DNA of 64,000 bases from Fervidibacter sp032160945 (GCA_032160945.1 JAVHTL010000001.1); one strand, 5' to 3'. Shown: positions 24,613-33,989, numbered from the stretch's first letter. Program-made: numbers and translations. Notes: generated by a model from the letters alone, not told the origin.

Positions 24613-26490
24613 ATGGCTGATGTGATGGAGCGCCAGAAATTGATTGAAGCGTTGAAGGCGATGGGGCAATTGTTGAGAAGGCACGCAGTTGAAACGACAA
24701 CGCTTGCTGGTTCTGGTCACCCGACGACTTGTTTGTCTGCTTCTGACATTGTTGCGACTCTTTTCTTCACAACACTTCGTTGCGATGTCTCAAACCCTGA
24801 TAACCCACTCAATGACCGCTTTGTGCTCTCCAAAGGTCACGCTGCACCTTTGCTCTACGCCGTTTGGGCTGAAGCAGGGGCGTTCCCCGTTGAGCACTTG
24901 AAGACTTTGCGCCGAATTGATAGCGAACTTGAAGGGCACCCGACACCGCGCTTCAAGTGGGCAGAAGTCGCAACCGGCTCGCTCGGTCAAGGTTTGTCAA
25001 TCGCCAACGGCATGGCGCTCGCTGCGAAAATGGACAAACTGCCATACCGAGTTTACGCATTGCTCGGCGACGGCGAAGTCGCCGAAGGCGGGGTTTGGGA
25101 AGCCGTTGCCTTCGCCAGTTACTACAAACTTGACAACTTGACAGCAATCGTTGATGTCAACAGGCTCGGTCAAAGCGCACCAACGATGCTTCAGCACGAC
25201 TTGGAAACTTACGCCCGTAGGTTTGAAGCCTTCGGCTGGCACGCCATCGCCGTTGACGGGCACGATGTTGAGCAACTTATGAGTGCTTTTGAGCAAGCGA
25301 AAAATGTCAAGGGTAAACCGACGGTCATTCTGGCGAAGACGATCAAAGGCAAAGGTGTGTCGTTCTTGGAAGACAAGGAAGGTTGGCACGGTCGCCCATT
25401 GCCGAAAGACCTCGCCGAAAAAGCGTTGGCGGAGTTGGCGCTTACCGACGAGCAAATCGCTTTGGCTCGTTCGTTGAAAGTCCATCCCCCAGAAGGCGTC
25501 GTTGCCGTTGCTGCCAATCCTCAGTCATCAATCGTTGAGCCGGAATTCCCCCGTTACGAACTCGGTCAACAGGTTGCCACCCGCGAAGCCTACGGCGACG
25601 GTTTGGTGGCTTTGGGCAAAGTCAACCCGAACATCGTCGCCCTTGACGGCGATGTCAAAAACTCAACTTTCTCGGAAAAGTTCATGGCTGCTTTCCCTGA
25701 ACGGTTTGTTGAGTGCTTCATCGCTGAGCAAAACATGATTGGCACTGCCGTCGGTTTGGCGACAAGGGGCAAAATACCATTTGCATCAAGTTTTGCTTGC
25801 TTCTTGATGCGGGCTTACGATTTCATTCGCATGGCTGGCATTGGAATGGCAAACATCAAACTTTGTGGCTCGCACGCTGGAGTTTCCATCGGTGAAGACG
25901 GTCCATCACAGATGGGTTTGGAAGACATTGCAGCGATGCGGGCAATTCCGCGCTCAGTTGTGCTTTACCCATGCGATGCGGTTTCAACGGTCAAATTGGT
26001 TGCGGAAATGGCGAAATATCGCAGCATCGCATACTTGCGAACGACGCGCCCGAAAACTCCCGTGATTTACAGCAACGATGAAGAGTTCCCAATTGGTGGT
26101 TGCAAGATTTTGCGGTCAAGCCCAGACGATGTCGTCACTGTCGTCGCTGCAGGCATTACGGTGTTTGAAGCGCTCAAGGCATATGAGGTGCTCTCAAATG
26201 AAGGCATCAAAATCCGTGTCATTGACCTTTACTCTGTCAAGCCCCTTGACGAAGCGACGCTAATCCGAAGTGCACTTGAGACCAACCGAATCATCATCAC
26301 CGTTGAAGACCACTATCCTGAAGGCGGCATTGGTGACGCTGTTGCGTCAGCGGTTAGCAAGGAAGGCATCAAAGTTTACAAACTTGCCGTCAACGACATC
26401 CCTCGTTCAGGCAAACCTGACGAGTTGATGGACATGTTCGGCATCAGCGCCAAACACATCGTTGAAACGGTGAAGCGACTAAGCAAGTAG
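24613..26490 (+). CDS. tkt: Transketolase
   Basis: 625 residues in one chain. The N-terminal TPP domain has SGHPTTCLSASDI, LSKGHAAPLLYA, and the GDGEVAEGGVWEA metal/TPP motif followed by AIVDVNRLGQS. The pyrimidine domain has VALDGDVKNSTF, the catalytic-Glu region EQNMIGTAVGLA and FASSFACFLMRAYD, and the C-terminal domain ends with EDHYPEGGIGDAVA. It transfers two-carbon units between sugar phosphates in the pentose phosphate pathway. The length is slightly less than E. coli TktA, as in many thermophile and animal-type transketolases. A GGGGGGAGTGAG ribosome site precedes ATG 24613. Confidence 0.95.
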   Translation: MADVMERQKLIEALKAMGQLLRRHAVETTTLAGSGHPTTCLSASDIVATLFFTTLRCDVSNPDNPLNDRFVLSKGHAAPLLYAVWAEAGAFPVEHLKTLRRIDSELEGHPTPRFKWAEVATGSLGQGLSIANGMALAAKMDKLPYRVYALLGDGEVAEGGVWEAVAFASYYKLDNLTAIVDVNRLGQSAPTMLQHDLETYARRFEAFGWHAIAVDGHDVEQLMSAFEQAKNVKGKPTVILAKTIKGKGVSFLEDKEGWHGRPLPKDLAEKALAELALTDEQIALARSLKVHPPEGVVAVAANPQSSIVEPEFPRYELGQQVATREAYGDGLVALGKVNPNIVALDGDVKNSTFSEKFMAAFPERFVECFIAEQNMIGTAVGLATRGKIPFASSFACFLMRAYDFIRMAGIGMANIKLCGSHAGVSIGEDGPSQMGLEDIAAMRAIPRSVVLYPCDAVSTVKLVAEMAKYRSIAYLRTTRPKTPVIYSNDEEFPIGGCKILRSSPDDVVTVVAAGITVFEALKAYEVLSNEGIKIRVIDLYSVKPLDEATLIRSALETNRIIITVEDHYPEGGIGDAVASAVSKEGIKVYKLAVNDIPRSGKPDELMDMFGISAKHIVETVKRLSK

Positions 26491-26525
26491 GTGGACGGGC
26501 AATTCAGGTAGAGCGGCTGCCATGA

Positions 26526-26588
26526 TGTAGGGCGCAGGCTCTGCCTGCGCCGACGAAAAATCGGCACGGGACAGACCCCGTGCCCTAC
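26526..26588. repeat. REP-like palindromic repeat
   Basis: Two hairpins: GCGCAGGC-tct-GCCTGCGC, then GGCACGGG-acaga-CCCCGTGCC (near-perfect), bounded by TGTAGGG and CCCTAC. It matches the architecture of the tandem units at 44-340 (GCATGGG-acaga-GCCCATGC). It lies between the transketolase and protease genes and could act as a transcript-stabilising or terminating structure. Confidence 0.75.
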
Positions 26589-26711
26589 GCAACGGCAATT
26601 TTTTGAAATGGGATGACTTTGCTCTTGTGGACTGAGACCAAACTTTGCAAGGGCGATGCATATGTCATTCCTACTCGCTAAAATCGTTTTGCGACAAGAA
26701 GGTGACAAACT

Positions 26712-27614
26712 ATGAAGCGGATAGCATGGCTGTGTTTGATTGCCTTTAGTTCGTTGGTTGTCGCTCAAGAGACAGTGGGTTGGTCATTGTTGGTAAGCAA
26801 AGTTTCACCTGCTGTTGTCACCATTGTTTCTTCAGATGTTATGACCATCGCACAAGGTAGCGGCTTTTTGATCAGCAGCGACGGCAAAATCGTCACCAAC
26901 TTCCATGTCGTTGAAGGCAAAAAGAATATCTTGGCTCGCCTTTCGGATGGCAGTTTCCTTGTTATCACAGGCGTTTTGGCGACCGATGAAGCGAACGATT
27001 TGGTCATCCTGAAGGCAGACGGGCGCAATTTGCCTTTTGTCTCATTGGGAGACAGCGATGCGGTGGAAGTCGGCGAAGCCATTTGTGTGATTGGCTCGCC
27101 GATGCTTTTGGAAGGAACGGTGACGGTAGGCATCGTTAGTGCAGTGCGGGAGTTGAAGGATGGTCGGAAGTTGCTGCAAATCACGGCACCGATTTCCAGA
27201 GGTAGCAGTGGCTCACCTGTCTTCAACCGCAAGGGGGAAGTGATTGGCATCGCCAGTTTCTACCTTGCTGAAGGTCAAAATCTTAACTTCGCCATTCCAG
27301 TAAATGAGTTGAAGGGTTTGATAAGGCAAAAGGCGAAAGAGCCAAAGCCATTGACGGCGGTGCCCACTTTCTCTCCCCACGCTGTTACGAACGAGTTGGA
27401 ACAAACTTTTCAACAAGCCTTAGAGGACGCTCAAAGCAAGGATGAGGATTTGCGCTCATTTGCGCTTCGTGACATCGCCAAAGCGATGGCAAAAGCGGAT
27501 TTGTTGGGTCAAGCCTATGAAGTGGCGAAGAGCATTGAACGACCTCTCCAACGCCTTGAAGCCCTTGCAGCAATTGTGGCGGAAATGAAGAAGGCGGGGA
27601 TGATGGGGCAGTAA
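26712..27614 (+). CDS. HtrA-like trypsin-fold serine protease without PDZ domain
   Basis: 300 residues with a signal peptide (about 1-18, MKRIAWLCLIAFSSLVVA). The S1C catalytic triad is His65 (TNFHVVEG), Asp96 (EANDLVIL) and Ser166 (RGSSGSPVF). It lacks the PDZ domain that normally follows; instead the last 80 residues are helical (EQTFQQALEDAQSKDEDLR, AKAMAKADLLGQAYEVAK) and may be a TPR-like protein-binding part. It likely cleaves misfolded proteins in the periplasm. The MetE-like gene starts 48 bp downstream on the same strand. Confidence 0.88.
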   Translation: MKRIAWLCLIAFSSLVVAQETVGWSLLVSKVSPAVVTIVSSDVMTIAQGSGFLISSDGKIVTNFHVVEGKKNILARLSDGSFLVITGVLATDEANDLVILKADGRNLPFVSLGDSDAVEVGEAICVIGSPMLLEGTVTVGIVSAVRELKDGRKLLQITAPISRGSSGSPVFNRKGEVIGIASFYLAEGQNLNFAIPVNELKGLIRQKAKEPKPLTAVPTFSPHAVTNELEQTFQQALEDAQSKDEDLRSFALRDIAKAMAKADLLGQAYEVAKSIERPLQRLEALAAIVAEMKKAGMMGQ

Positions 27615-27662
27615 AAGTAGCGCGATATTCCATTGCCAATCCAAGAAACGGAGGGATGTCCT

Positions 27663-28634
27663 GTGGTTGTCACCGTCGTAGATAACTACCCGAAAATCTC
27701 GGAGCAAGACCAAAGGCTGAGACGAGCCATCGCCGCATGGGAAGACGGCAAACTCACTGAAGAAGAGTTGGAGCGTGTTTATGACGAAGTGACGCAAGGC
27801 GTCATTCGTGAGCAGATAGAAGCGGGCGTAGGATTGGTCACCGACGGGCAAGTCCGATGGGACGATGCCCTCAGTTACCTTGCCCGCAAATTGGACGGAA
27901 CAAATCGGGGCGGATTGCTTCGCTGGTTTGACAACAACTTCTATTTCCGCCAACCTGTTATCGTTGGCAAGTTAGTCAGGAGAGAGCCCCTTGTGGTCAA
28001 CGATTGGATTAAAGCGGAGCAATGGGCAAACGGAGTTTCCGTTAAGCCCGTGCTGACTGGACCTTACACCTTCGCTAAGTTTTGTTTGAACGAGCACTAT
28101 GGGAATTTTGAGGACTTACTTTTTGATGTCGCTGCGATTTGGAGGGAGGAAGCAAAAGCGCTTTCGGATGCAGGTGCAACTATCATTCAACTCAACGAGC
28201 CAGCAATTCTGTTCCATCCTGAAGATGCCAAAATTTGGTCAGAAGCAATTAGGCTCGTCGTTGATGGCGTCCATGCCGATTTTGCTCTTTACACCTTCTT
28301 CTCCGACGCAAGCAAAATTTGGGATGACTTGATGAAACTCCCCGTCAAAATCATTGGGCTTGACTTCTGCAGTGGTGAGGAAAACCGAAATGCGGAACTA
28401 ATTCAAAGCGAGTTTCCAAAGGGAAAAGTTTTGGGCTTCGGCATAGTTGACGCCAGAAACATCAAACCTGAACCAGTTGACGAACTGGCAAGGCAGATTG
28501 AGTGGGTTGCAAACATTGTCGGTTCTGAGCGTTTACATGTCAATCCAAACTGCGGGCTTGAGTTTTTGCCCAAAGCCGATGCGAGGCGGAAGTTAGAAAC
28601 TTTGTCAGAAGCAGTGCAAAAAGTTCGTGGGTAG
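27663..28634 (+). CDS. MetE-like cobalamin-independent methionine synthase C-terminal-domain protein
   Basis: 323 residues forming the single TIM barrel of the MetE catalytic domain family. Zinc/substrate features: the N-terminal NYPKISEQ and QVRWDD segments, VLTGPYTFAKF, the LNEPAI strand, DFCSGEEN and HVNPNCGLEFLPKADA at the end, where the Cys is a zinc ligand. Archaeal MetE and short MetE homologues of this length accept methyl groups from corrinoids or unknown donors. GTG 27663 is chosen: GGAGGG lies about eight bases before it, while the upstream TTG 27633 has no site. Whether homocysteine is the real methyl acceptor is not proven. Confidence 0.8.
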   Translation: MVVTVVDNYPKISEQDQRLRRAIAAWEDGKLTEEELERVYDEVTQGVIREQIEAGVGLVTDGQVRWDDALSYLARKLDGTNRGGLLRWFDNNFYFRQPVIVGKLVRREPLVVNDWIKAEQWANGVSVKPVLTGPYTFAKFCLNEHYGNFEDLLFDVAAIWREEAKALSDAGATIIQLNEPAILFHPEDAKIWSEAIRLVVDGVHADFALYTFFSDASKIWDDLMKLPVKIIGLDFCSGEENRNAELIQSEFPKGKVLGFGIVDARNIKPEPVDELARQIEWVANIVGSERLHVNPNCGLEFLPKADARRKLETLSEAVQKVRG

Positions 28635-28728
28635 ATGGTTTTGCAGTTTTAACGGCTTTGGTCTTCAAATGCCCCAAGTTCGCAGTTAGCCACGAAAATA
28701 GGTTTTCGTTTTTGACGGATAAACCCAC

Positions 28729-28745
28729 TTTGGGGAGACCCCAAA
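28729..28745. repeat. Short perfect inverted repeat
   Basis: TTTGGGG-AGA-CCCCAAA, a 7-bp stem with a 3-base loop, 95 bp after the MetE-like gene. There is no T-run after it, so it is at best a weak terminator for that gene. Confidence 0.4.
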
Positions 28746-28755
28746 ATCATTCAAG

Positions 28756-28784
28756 TTGCATTCTGCCAATCTCGGCTTTACAAT
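28756..28784 (+). promoter_or_regulatory. Sigma-70-type promoter upstream of the two-component genes
   Basis: TTGCAT at 28756-28761, 17-bp spacer, TACAAT at 28779-28784. It lies about 110 bp before the histidine kinase ATG at 28893. Confidence 0.45.
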
Positions 28785-28892
28785 TCTGCAATGGTAGGGT
28801 TTTTCACTGACAAACCCCTTTAGAGAAGGCAGGCACAATTTGGAAGGCTTTTGAGGCACAGTTTCCCGCTGTGCCGTCAGGAGGGACAAAGA

Positions 28893-30581
28893 ATGAAGCA
28901 TCAAATGATGAAATTGCTCAAGTCCGGGGTGCTCCTCAGGTTTGATAGAACCTTGGATGAGGCACTGCAGCATATCGTTGATGTTGCTCGGTTAGTCATA
29001 GGTGCTCGCTACGCCGCTCTCGCTGTCTTGGGTGATGAGGGTGGATTTGGTAAGTTCTTCTACTCTGGGATGAGTGAAGAGGAAGCGAAAAAGGTGGGAG
29101 ACCCACCTAAAGGGCGTGGCGTTCTGGGGTTGCTCATAGAACAAGGCAAACCGCTCAGGTTGAGGGATGTGACGAAACACCAAAAGTTTTACGGCTTCCC
29201 CCCTCATCACCCAATCATGAGGTCTTTCCTTGGTGTTCCCATCATGGTCAATGGCAAACCTTTCGGGCGACTTTATTTGACTGAAAAAATTGGTGGCAAA
29301 TCGTTCACCAAGCGAGACGAAGAGTTAGCGGTTCTTCTGGCTACTCAGGCTGCTGCCACTATTGAAAGAGCAATGCTCGCAGAACAAGCGAAGCGAACAG
29401 AAAGAATGGAGATGCTCAACGAGTTGATTAGCAGGCTCAACCGCCTCAAGGACGAACAAAATGTGCTGCAAATGGCGACGGAAGGAATTCAGGAGGCTTT
29501 GCCTTTTGCTGAAGTGGCGACAGTTCTTTATCGCCCTAACGAAGTCCTTAGCCTGCTTTGTTTCCCTGAAGGAAGCCGCTTAGGTTTAAAACTTCGCCGA
29601 CCTTGCCTGAAAGTGAACCGAACTCCGTTCACTGTTTGCATGCAAGAGGGAAAACCTTTGTCCATTTCTAACATGAGCGTTGAAAAAGCGAAGACGCCTT
29701 TTGAAAGGTGGCTTGCAAGGAGAGGTTTCAGAAGCCTTATTGCTGTCCCTGTGGCTACCAATGAGGAGGTTTTAGGCGTTATATTCGCTGCTGCTGCTCA
29801 AACTGATGCTTTCAATCGTGATGATTTGACTTTTTTGGGGACAATTTCCGACCATGTTGCCATCGCTTTGGCAAGTGCCCGTCTTCTTCAGGAAATCAGC
29901 GAAAAGGAGCGAGTTCGTGGTTTGCTTCTCAACAAAGTTGTGACTGCACAGGAAGAAGAGCGCCGACGCATCTCCCACGAACTTCATGACCAAATCGGTC
30001 AGTTGCTGACAGCACTTTTAATCCAACTCCAACTTTTGGAGCGAAGTTTTCCTGACCCAGCATTGAAAGGAAGGTTGGAGATATTGAAGCAGTTGGCTGA
30101 GGAAATTTCATCCCACCTTCATCACATCGCTTGGGAGTTGAGACCCATTACCTTAGACGAATTGGGTTTGATTGCAGCATTGGAGAGAGTGGCAGAAGAG
30201 TGGTCAAAAAGGTTCAACATCCCTTGCGAGTTTGTTGCTGATAACAATGTTGACAGCCAAATTCAACCTGAAATGGCTATTGGTGTCCTCCGCATAGTCC
30301 AAGAAGCACTGACCAACATCGCAAAGCATGCGAAAGCCAGTCATGCCCGCGTCTCCGTCTCTCAAACCGACAGCGAATTGGTCGTCACCGTTGAAGACGA
30401 TGGTGTCGGTTTCAAAGTCTCAGAAATCCTTCGCCACCGCGATGAAAGCAAAAGGTTAGGACTGCTGGGAATGATGGAAAGAGCAACGATGCTTTCTGGG
30501 AAATTGACCATTGACTCAAAGCCAGGTAAGGGCACTAAGGTTCAACTCCGCATCCCTGTGACAAAAGGTTGGTTGCGTTGA
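28893..30581 (+). CDS. NarL-type sensor histidine kinase with two GAF domains
   Basis: 562 residues. Two GAF domains come first (about residues 15-155 and 170-335; the first ends in LFLTEKIGGKSFTKRDEEL-like sequence with LATQAAATIERAML, the second ends in ISDHVAIALASARLL). A HisKA_3 domain follows, with EEERRRISHELHDQIGQ giving the phosphoacceptor His365, and an HATPase_c domain ends the protein (EALTNIAKHAKA N-box, DDGVGF, GLLGMMERATML). It has no membrane helix, so it is a cytoplasmic sensor, probably of a small molecule or redox signal through GAF. The response regulator follows 60 bp downstream. CAGGAGGGAC sets the start. Confidence 0.9.
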   Translation: MKHQMMKLLKSGVLLRFDRTLDEALQHIVDVARLVIGARYAALAVLGDEGGFGKFFYSGMSEEEAKKVGDPPKGRGVLGLLIEQGKPLRLRDVTKHQKFYGFPPHHPIMRSFLGVPIMVNGKPFGRLYLTEKIGGKSFTKRDEELAVLLATQAAATIERAMLAEQAKRTERMEMLNELISRLNRLKDEQNVLQMATEGIQEALPFAEVATVLYRPNEVLSLLCFPEGSRLGLKLRRPCLKVNRTPFTVCMQEGKPLSISNMSVEKAKTPFERWLARRGFRSLIAVPVATNEEVLGVIFAAAAQTDAFNRDDLTFLGTISDHVAIALASARLLQEISEKERVRGLLLNKVVTAQEEERRRISHELHDQIGQLLTALLIQLQLLERSFPDPALKGRLEILKQLAEEISSHLHHIAWELRPITLDELGLIAALERVAEEWSKRFNIPCEFVADNNVDSQIQPEMAIGVLRIVQEALTNIAKHAKASHARVSVSQTDSELVVTVEDDGVGFKVSEILRHRDESKRLGLLGMMERATMLSGKLTIDSKPGKGTKVQLRIPVTKGWLR

Positions 30582-30641
30582 ATAGTCGCAATTTTGTTGC
30601 AACTGGTGAGAAATTAGCAGCAGAACGAAGGAGGGATTGTC

Positions 30642-31322
30642 ATGACGAAAGTCTCAAATGAGCAGAAACCGATTCGTGTCCTTATTGTTGACGACCACGC
30701 AATTTTAAGAGATGGGCTAAAAGCGCTTTTGCAAGGTGAGCCTGATATTGAAGTCGTTGGCGAAGCAGGAACAGGCAAAGAGGCTCTAAAATTCATCCGA
30801 CAATTTCGCCCCGATGTTGTGCTAATGGACATCTCCATGCCTGACATGACTGGATTGGAAGCAACAGAAGTCATCAAAAAAGGCTACCCTGAGGTTAAAG
30901 TTATCGCCCTGACTGTCCACGAGAGCGAAACTTACCTGAAGCGGATGATGCAAGTCGGAGCAAACGGTTATGTTGTCAAAAGGGCTGCCGCTCAAGAACT
31001 GACAACTGCCATTAGGACTGTAATGAGAGGAGGCGTTTACATCCACCCAGATATAGCCCAACAACTTGTCAGTGAGTTGACAAGAACCAGACCATCAAGG
31101 CAGGAGCAGCAAAAACAACTGAGCGAAAGGGAATGGCAGGTTTTAAGGTTGATTGCTCTGGGATACACCAATCAGCAAATCGCCGAAAGGCTGGCTTTGA
31201 GCGTTAAGACCGTTGAGACCTACAGAGCCAGAATAGCCGACAAGTTAGGTTTGCGAACTCGCGCCGAATTGGTCAAATATGCTTTGCAACATGGTTTGCT
31301 GGATGAGGAACCAATCGCTTGA
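30642..31322 (+). CDS. NarL/FixJ-family response regulator
   Basis: 226 residues. The receiver domain (about 10-128) has the acidic pocket VDDH at 17-20, phosphoacceptor Asp63 in LMDISMPD, and Lys in VVKRAA. The C-terminal LuxR-type helix-turn-helix (about 160-220) reads LSEREWQVLRLIALG, TNQQIAERLALSVKTVETYR. It is the partner of the kinase just upstream and should bind DNA when phosphorylated. AGGAGGGATT precedes the ATG. The Rrf2 regulator starts 14 bp after its stop, probably in the same transcript. Confidence 0.92.
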   Translation: MTKVSNEQKPIRVLIVDDHAILRDGLKALLQGEPDIEVVGEAGTGKEALKFIRQFRPDVVLMDISMPDMTGLEATEVIKKGYPEVKVIALTVHESETYLKRMMQVGANGYVVKRAAAQELTTAIRTVMRGGVYIHPDIAQQLVSELTRTRPSRQEQQKQLSEREWQVLRLIALGYTNQQIAERLALSVKTVETYRARIADKLGLRTRAELVKYALQHGLLDEEPIA

Positions 31323-31336
31323 AGGAGGGATGAGCC

Positions 31337-31795
31337 ATGTTTTACTCCCGCACCTGTCAGTATGCTATTTGGGCGCTTTTGGAGTTGGCTCGCGAACAAG
31401 AGGCAAACGGAAAAGGATGGGTTAAGGCGGAAAGAGTTGCCCAAAATTTGAGGCTTCCCTTCCCCATGACTGCAAAGGTTTTACAGATGCTCGTCCATGC
31501 CCGTATCCTTGACTCCGTGCGTGGTCCAACTGGTGGCTTTAGGTTGAGACTTTCGCCTGAGAAAATTCGCCTCTTTGATGTCGTGCTGGCAATTGACGGA
31601 ACTGAACTTTTTGAGCGCTGTGCTTTGGGACTGCCCAATTGCGATGAGAGCAACCCATGTCCAGTCCACTTCTCTTGGACTCCCATCCGAGACCAGTTAA
31701 AGGAAATCCTGAAAAAGACCACCATTTCTGACCTGCTTAAGGTTTGGTCACCTCAAGTCATCAGCAGAATTGTTGAAAGTTTCCGACCAGTTTGA
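31337..31795 (+). CDS. Rrf2-family transcriptional regulator
   Basis: 152 residues, a normal length for the family. The N-terminal winged helix has the usual Rrf2 opening (FYSRTCQYAIWALLELA) and the wing VRGPTGGFRL. Three Cys (95, 102, 108) in CALGLPNCDESNPC match the iron-sulfur cluster ligands of IscR/NsrR/RsrR proteins, so it probably senses Fe-S status, nitric oxide or redox state. AAGGAGGGATGAGCC precedes the ATG. Its targets are not visible, though the neighbouring metal transporter on the opposite strand may be under its control. Confidence 0.88.
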   Translation: MFYSRTCQYAIWALLELAREQEANGKGWVKAERVAQNLRLPFPMTAKVLQMLVHARILDSVRGPTGGFRLRLSPEKIRLFDVVLAIDGTELFERCALGLPNCDESNPCPVHFSWTPIRDQLKEILKKTTISDLLKVWSPQVISRIVESFRPV

Positions 31796-31818
31796 GAAAG
31801 CAAAAGTCAATTCCTCCC

Positions 31819-33297
31819 TCAAGGGGAGATTTGAAGCCAGAGGTAAACGGATGCGAGCAGAAGGTAAGCGCACCACGAAATTGAGAGGGCAATTGCTCCG
31901 ATGAGGCTTGGCTTGATAGTTTCTGGCAGCCAACGGGGAAGCCAAAGGTAATTGAGCAAAAGCAATGCTCCAACAAAAATGACTGTCCCAACAAAACCCA
32001 AAACGGCGCTGAGCAAAATCAAAGCCTGTGGACTTGCAAAATGCATTGTGATGACCGTGATGATTGTCAAGAATGTGGCTACGGCGTAATACCAAATTCG
32101 TGGATGCCATTGTCGGGCGGATGGGAAAAAGCAAAGGACGAAATCAGTGTGAACCCTGCTGACAGCATCAAGGGTCGTAAGCCAAGTGTCGGAAAGGAAA
32201 GCGGCAGCAACGATGGCGAAAAGCAATTTCCCAAACGCTCCCCAACTCACTTCAAAGAACCGCATCTGGTGCACAACCAACTCCCACTCTTTTGGCACTA
32301 AGCCTTTCGGGTAAAGGAGCGCGAAAGCGAGGAAGCAAGTCATCAGTGTAGTGATGATGTTGCCGATAATCCCGACAGCGCTGTCAAGGCACAAGTAGGA
32401 ACGCCACTGATGCCAATTTCGTGCAACCTCATTGTTGGCTTCTGGGACGAAACCCGAAAGAGGGATGAATTCAGGCTTGCCAGTTATTGGGCTTGTTATA
32501 TGACCGATATGGCGAGCCATGCCAGCCCCTTTCTCGCGAAGCCAGTAGGAGTAAAACAGCGTCCAAAAACCTCCAAGCCCTGCGAAAGTGATTGCCGTCA
32601 GTAGCGGCGTTGCGTCTTTCGTGTCCCAAGGTCTCGGCAGTTGGGCGAAGGGAGGAAAATGCGGGAGCAAAATACCCTTGACAAATTCTGGTAAGTGTCG
32701 CAGCACTTCTGGTTGCAGGCAGGCTACCAACAAGCCAAAGAAAGTGACAATGGCAACAAGCCACATCAACCGCTCAACCAAACGATATGCAGTTGGGCTG
32801 AAAAGCAAAGTGGGAAAGAGCAAAGCGATTGTCAACCAAGACCAAAACAGAGATTTCGCCTGTTGGTTCCAACCCTGCGGGAAATCAATCAACGCCGCAA
32901 GCCCAGTGCTACCGGCGGTGACAAAGGCTCCAAACCAGAAAAATTGGACGGTCATCAAAAGCCACAATATCAACGCAAACCAACGGTTTAGCCTTATGAA
33001 CCCTTGCCATATGCTTTCGCCCGTCATCATTGTGTATCGTCCGATAGCGTAGTTGAGTGGGAACTGGAGCAAGCAAGCGGGTATCAGCAAGAACAAGAAA
33101 CCAAGTCCATATTTTGCCACCAACCTTGGCCACCAAATCAACTCTCCGCTGCCTTGAGCCAAAGCCAGCCAAACAATTCCCGGACCAAGCATTGTCCACC
33201 AACCGGGGAAATTGGGAAGGGGCATGGGTTTGAATGGTGGCAAAATTCCCCATTCAGTTCGGATTTTTCGGAACAAGTTTGCCAACGAACCTTCCAT
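31819..33297 (-). CDS. Nramp-superfamily-like transporter without the canonical metal-site motifs
   Basis: 492 residues with about 11 to 12 transmembrane segments and the Nramp-like N-terminus LGPGIVWLALAQGSGELIWWP. True Nramp proteins have DPGN in helix 1 and MPH in helix 6, which bind Mn2+/Fe2+; here helix 1 reads GSGE and no MPH is seen, so the substrate is likely not the usual metal (some distant Nramp-related carriers move Mg2+ or Al3+). The region LRWL..TFAGLGGFWTLFYSYWLREKG occupies the helix 6 position. ATG 33297 with AGGTGA upstream is preferred over ATG 33321. It is convergent with the Rrf2 gene. Confidence 0.75.
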   Translation of the reverse strand: MEGSLANLFRKIRTEWGILPPFKPMPLPNFPGWWTMLGPGIVWLALAQGSGELIWWPRLVAKYGLGFLFLLIPACLLQFPLNYAIGRYTMMTGESIWQGFIRLNRWFALILWLLMTVQFFWFGAFVTAGSTGLAALIDFPQGWNQQAKSLFWSWLTIALLFPTLLFSPTAYRLVERLMWLVAIVTFFGLLVACLQPEVLRHLPEFVKGILLPHFPPFAQLPRPWDTKDATPLLTAITFAGLGGFWTLFYSYWLREKGAGMARHIGHITSPITGKPEFIPLSGFVPEANNEVARNWHQWRSYLCLDSAVGIIGNIITTLMTCFLAFALLYPKGLVPKEWELVVHQMRFFEVSWGAFGKLLFAIVAAAFLSDTWLTTLDAVSRVHTDFVLCFFPSARQWHPRIWYYAVATFLTIITVITMHFASPQALILLSAVLGFVGTVIFVGALLLLNYLWLPRWLPETIKPSLIGAIALSISWCAYLLLASVYLWLQISP

Positions 33298-33371
33298 TCC
33301 TGTCACCTTCAAGAGCATCAAGGAGAAGGGTTTTTCTTGCCCTTCAACACCTCATACCACTGGTCAATTGG

Positions 33372-33845
33372 TCACCTCTTGTGCACTGCCAACCTTCTTG
33401 CCCCAACGAAGCGGACAGAGTAGTAGGGATCGCTTAGGCTTGTGATTGTCACATGACCTCGCCCACTTGATGCGTGGATGAATTTGCCATTGCCAATGTA
33501 GATGCCGACATGAGTAATCCCTCGTCTTCGTGCTGTGTTTTTGAAGAAGACCAAATCGCCTATTTTCAATTCCGAGCGAGAAACGGGCTTGCCAATTTTG
33601 AACAACGCTGCTGACGAATGAGGGGCGCGAATTCCATGACGACTTAGCAAGTAGTAAACGAACCCTGAGCAGTCAAATCCACGAGACGGTGATGAACCGC
33701 CATATCGGTATCGGATGCCCAAAAACTTTTTCGCAGTCTCAACCAAAGGGTGCGTTTGATTTGATGGTTTCTGATGTTCAAAACCGAAGACCGAAGATGC
33801 CAACAATGCACCCACTAAACCACAAAACCACCTTTGCCAAAGCAC
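33372..33845 (-). CDS. NlpC/P60-family cell-wall endopeptidase
   Basis: 157 residues with a signal peptide (to about residue 21, SVFGFE). The C40 catalytic dyad/triad is Cys59 in RGFDCSGFVYYLL, His112 in THVGIYIGNGKFIHAS and a following polar residue near His124. The typical substrate-groove sequence HSSAALFKIGKPVSRSELK is present. It should cut peptide cross-links or stems of peptidoglycan. It lies 74 bp upstream of the Nramp-like gene, with which it may share a transcript. Confidence 0.9.
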   Translation of the reverse strand: MLWQRWFCGLVGALLASSVFGFEHQKPSNQTHPLVETAKKFLGIRYRYGGSSPSRGFDCSGFVYYLLSRHGIRAPHSSAALFKIGKPVSRSELKIGDLVFFKNTARRRGITHVGIYIGNGKFIHASSGRGHVTITSLSDPYYSVRFVGARRLAVHKR

Positions 33846-33958
33846 CTTTTTGCCTCCTTTCCCGCAAGTGTATCGTCCAAACCCACTGAAAAACCATACG
33901 CGCCGATTTGCTTCATTTAGCCCTGTGTGAACCCTTTAAAGGCTAACACACTGAACTT

Positions 33959-33989
33959 TTGATGTCAACTGCATCGCCAAGAATACAAT
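33959..33989 (+). promoter_or_regulatory. Possible promoter upstream of the DUF4230 gene
   Basis: TTGATG at 33959-33964, a long 19-bp spacer, TACAAT at 33984-33989, about 49 bp before the TTG start at 34038. The spacer is longer than optimal. Confidence 0.35.
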
